A DNA stretch of 5,621 nucleotides from SIAJ01 sp036266155 (GTDB taxonomy: Bacteria; Planctomycetota; Planctomycetia; Gemmatales; Gemmataceae): the NCBI GenBank assembly GCA_036266155.1, contig DATANR010000172.1, positions 1 through 5,621 on the forward strand, in the 5' to 3' direction. Both the position numbers and the translations under genes were made by a program. The stretch's first letter is position 1. Each line of letters begins with the position of its first letter. Shown here in pieces: positions 4,414-5,621 of the stretch. The notes beneath the pieces are model-generated. The model was not told the origin of the DNA. It made no database searches and was given only the letters and a program-made list of their open reading frames with translations.

Positions 4414-5621
4414 ATGAAAACGATCATCGAGCCGTTCCGCATCAAGATGGTCGAGCCGATCCGAATGACCACGCCCGAGGAACGCGATCAACTGTTGCGC
4501 GCAGCACATTTCAATCCGTTCCTGATCCCGGCCGATGCGGTCCTCGTGGATTTGCTCACCGACAGCGGCACGTCGGCCATGTCGAGCGAGCAATGGGCCG
4601 GCATGTTGCGCGGCGACGAGTCGTATGCGGGCGCCAAGAGTTGGTTCCACTTCGAAACGGTGATGAAAGAACTCACCGGCATGCCGCACGTGCTGCCGAC
4701 GCATCAGGGCCGGGCGAGCGAACGCATCTTGTTCGAGTTGGTCGGCGGGCCGGGGAAGTTTGTGCCGAACAACACGCACTTCGACACCACGCGGGCGAAC
4801 GTCGAGCATTCCGGAGCGACGGCGGTTGACCTCGTGATCGCGGAGGGCAAGCAGCCGCAGAATCGTCACCGGTTCAAAGGCAATATGGACGTTGCGGGCC
4901 TGAATGACCTTATTGCCCGCGTCGGTGCCGAACACATCCCGCTCTGCATGGTCACCGTGACGAACAACAGCGGCGGCGGCCAACCGGTGAGCCTGGCTAA
5001 CTTGCGCGAAGTGCGAAGCGTCTGTGACGCGCACGGCATCCCGCTGTTCCTCGACGCCTGCCGGTTCGCTGAGAACGCTTACCTGATCAAGATGCGCGAG
5101 CCGGGCCAGGGCAATCGCTCCGTGCCAGCGATCGTTCGCGAAATGTTCGACCTTGCTGATGGCGCGACGATCAGTGCCAAGAAGGACGGCCTTGTCAACA
5201 TCGGCGGCGTGCTGTTGATGCGCGACGATCGGCTGGCGGAGCGGGCGAACAATTTGCTCATCCTGACAGAAGGGTTCGTCACCTACGGCGGTCTCGCCGG
5301 CCGCGATCTGGAAGCGATGGCCCAGGGCTTCCGCGAAGTGTTGCACGAAGACTACTTGGAGTACCGCATCCGCAGTGTCGCATATCTTGGTGACGGTCTG
5401 CAAGAAGCCGGAGTGCCGATCATCGAGCCGCCGGGCGGACACGCAATCTATATTGATGCCGGCTCGTTTCTACCGCACATCCCGTCGGAACAATTCCCCG
5501 GCCAGGCCCTGCTGTGTGCGCTTTACCGTCATGCCGGCATCCGGGCCGTGGAGATCGGCAGCGTCATGTTCGGGCGCAACGACGCAGCGACGGGCAAAGC
5601 GATCCGCCCGCCGATGGAACT
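4414..5621 (+). CDS. Tryptophanase-type beta-eliminating lyase (PLP enzyme), 3' end outside the window
   Basis: The reading frame is open from ATG 4414 to the right edge, giving 402 complete codons of an expected 455-470. It aligns without gaps, by my reading, to tyrosine phenol-lyase (TPL) and closely to tryptophanase, PLP enzymes that split an aromatic amino acid into phenol or indole, pyruvate and ammonia. Numbering matches Citrobacter TPL: Y71 in GDESYAG, THQGR (R100), N185, D214 and R217 in LDACRFAENAY, and the PLP lysine K257 in SAKKD. Positions that set substrate choice are tryptophanase-like: D124 (Thr in TPL), F288 (Met in TPL), V379 and I381 (Arg in TPL). I therefore infer tryptophanase activity, although much of the rest resembles TPL. 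An in-frame TGA at 4402-4404 fixes the start to ATG 4414 or GTG 4405. The ribosome binding site is weak (GTGAG, 4401-4405). No tnaC-like leader peptide is visible. Confidence 0.92.
   Translation, partial: MKTIIEPFRIKMVEPIRMTTPEERDQLLRAAHFNPFLIPADAVLVDLLTDSGTSAMSSEQWAGMLRGDESYAGAKSWFHFETVMKELTGMPHVLPTHQGRASERILFELVGGPGKFVPNNTHFDTTRANVEHSGATAVDLVIAEGKQPQNRHRFKGNMDVAGLNDLIARVGAEHIPLCMVTVTNNSGGGQPVSLANLREVRSVCDAHGIPLFLDACRFAENAYLIKMREPGQGNRSVPAIVREMFDLADGATISAKKDGLVNIGGVLLMRDDRLAERANNLLILTEGFVTYGGLAGRDLEAMAQGFREVLHEDYLEYRIRSVAYLGDGLQEAGVPIIEPPGGHAIYIDAGSFLPHIPSEQFPGQALLCALYRHAGIRAVEIGSVMFGRNDAATGKAIRPPME

Noticed and set aside
4387..5442. A 351-codon open frame on the minus strand
   Set aside because: It lies entirely antisense to the lyase gene, whose protein shows clear family motifs throughout. 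The antisense product is His/Arg/Ala-rich and unrecognisable, which is typical of a shadow frame in GC-rich DNA.

Overview
The window looks like chromosomal DNA of a planctomycete, most likely Gemmataceae-like. This is inferred from three things: high GC content, a DUF4058 protein with the planctomycete-style N-terminus MPLRDHF, and two proteins of architectures I associate with that group (TPR plus RNA polymerase alpha-CTD, and N-terminal HTH plus receiver). No taxonomic marker gene is present.

Layout, left to right. Positions 1-134 (minus strand) are the 5' end of a group II intron of the IIC type, running off the left edge. It sits directly behind the Rho-independent terminator (135-164) of the next gene. 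That gene (191-1525, minus) encodes a TPR protein ending in two tandem RNA polymerase alpha-CTD-like domains. A 220-bp divergent spacer with candidate promoters leads to a DUF4058 gene (1746-2474, plus), whose ribosome binding site and start codon lie inside a strong dyad. It converges on an HTH/atypical-receiver regulator (2595-3173, minus) that ends in a clear terminator (2507-2566). Positions 3174-3880 hold no gene I can support, but contain several GC-rich hairpins and a short tandem repeat. A terminator (3847-3876) then closes a GNAT acetyltransferase gene (3881-4348, minus). Divergent from it, a PLP-dependent beta-eliminating lyase of the tryptophanase / tyrosine phenol-lyase family (4414 to the right edge, plus) runs out of the window after 402 complete codons.

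The genes do not form one operon: the five coding regions alternate strand, and three of the four have their own visible terminators where expected. Two may act in transcription (the TPR/alpha-CTD protein and the HTH/receiver protein), one is metabolic (the lyase), and two have unknown targets (GNAT, DUF4058). No defence cassette, CRISPR array or tRNA was seen. The strongest points are the group IIC intron at a terminator, the tandem alpha-CTD fusion, the receiver that lacks its acidic pair, and the lyase that is TPL-like overall but carries tryptophanase-type active-site residues.
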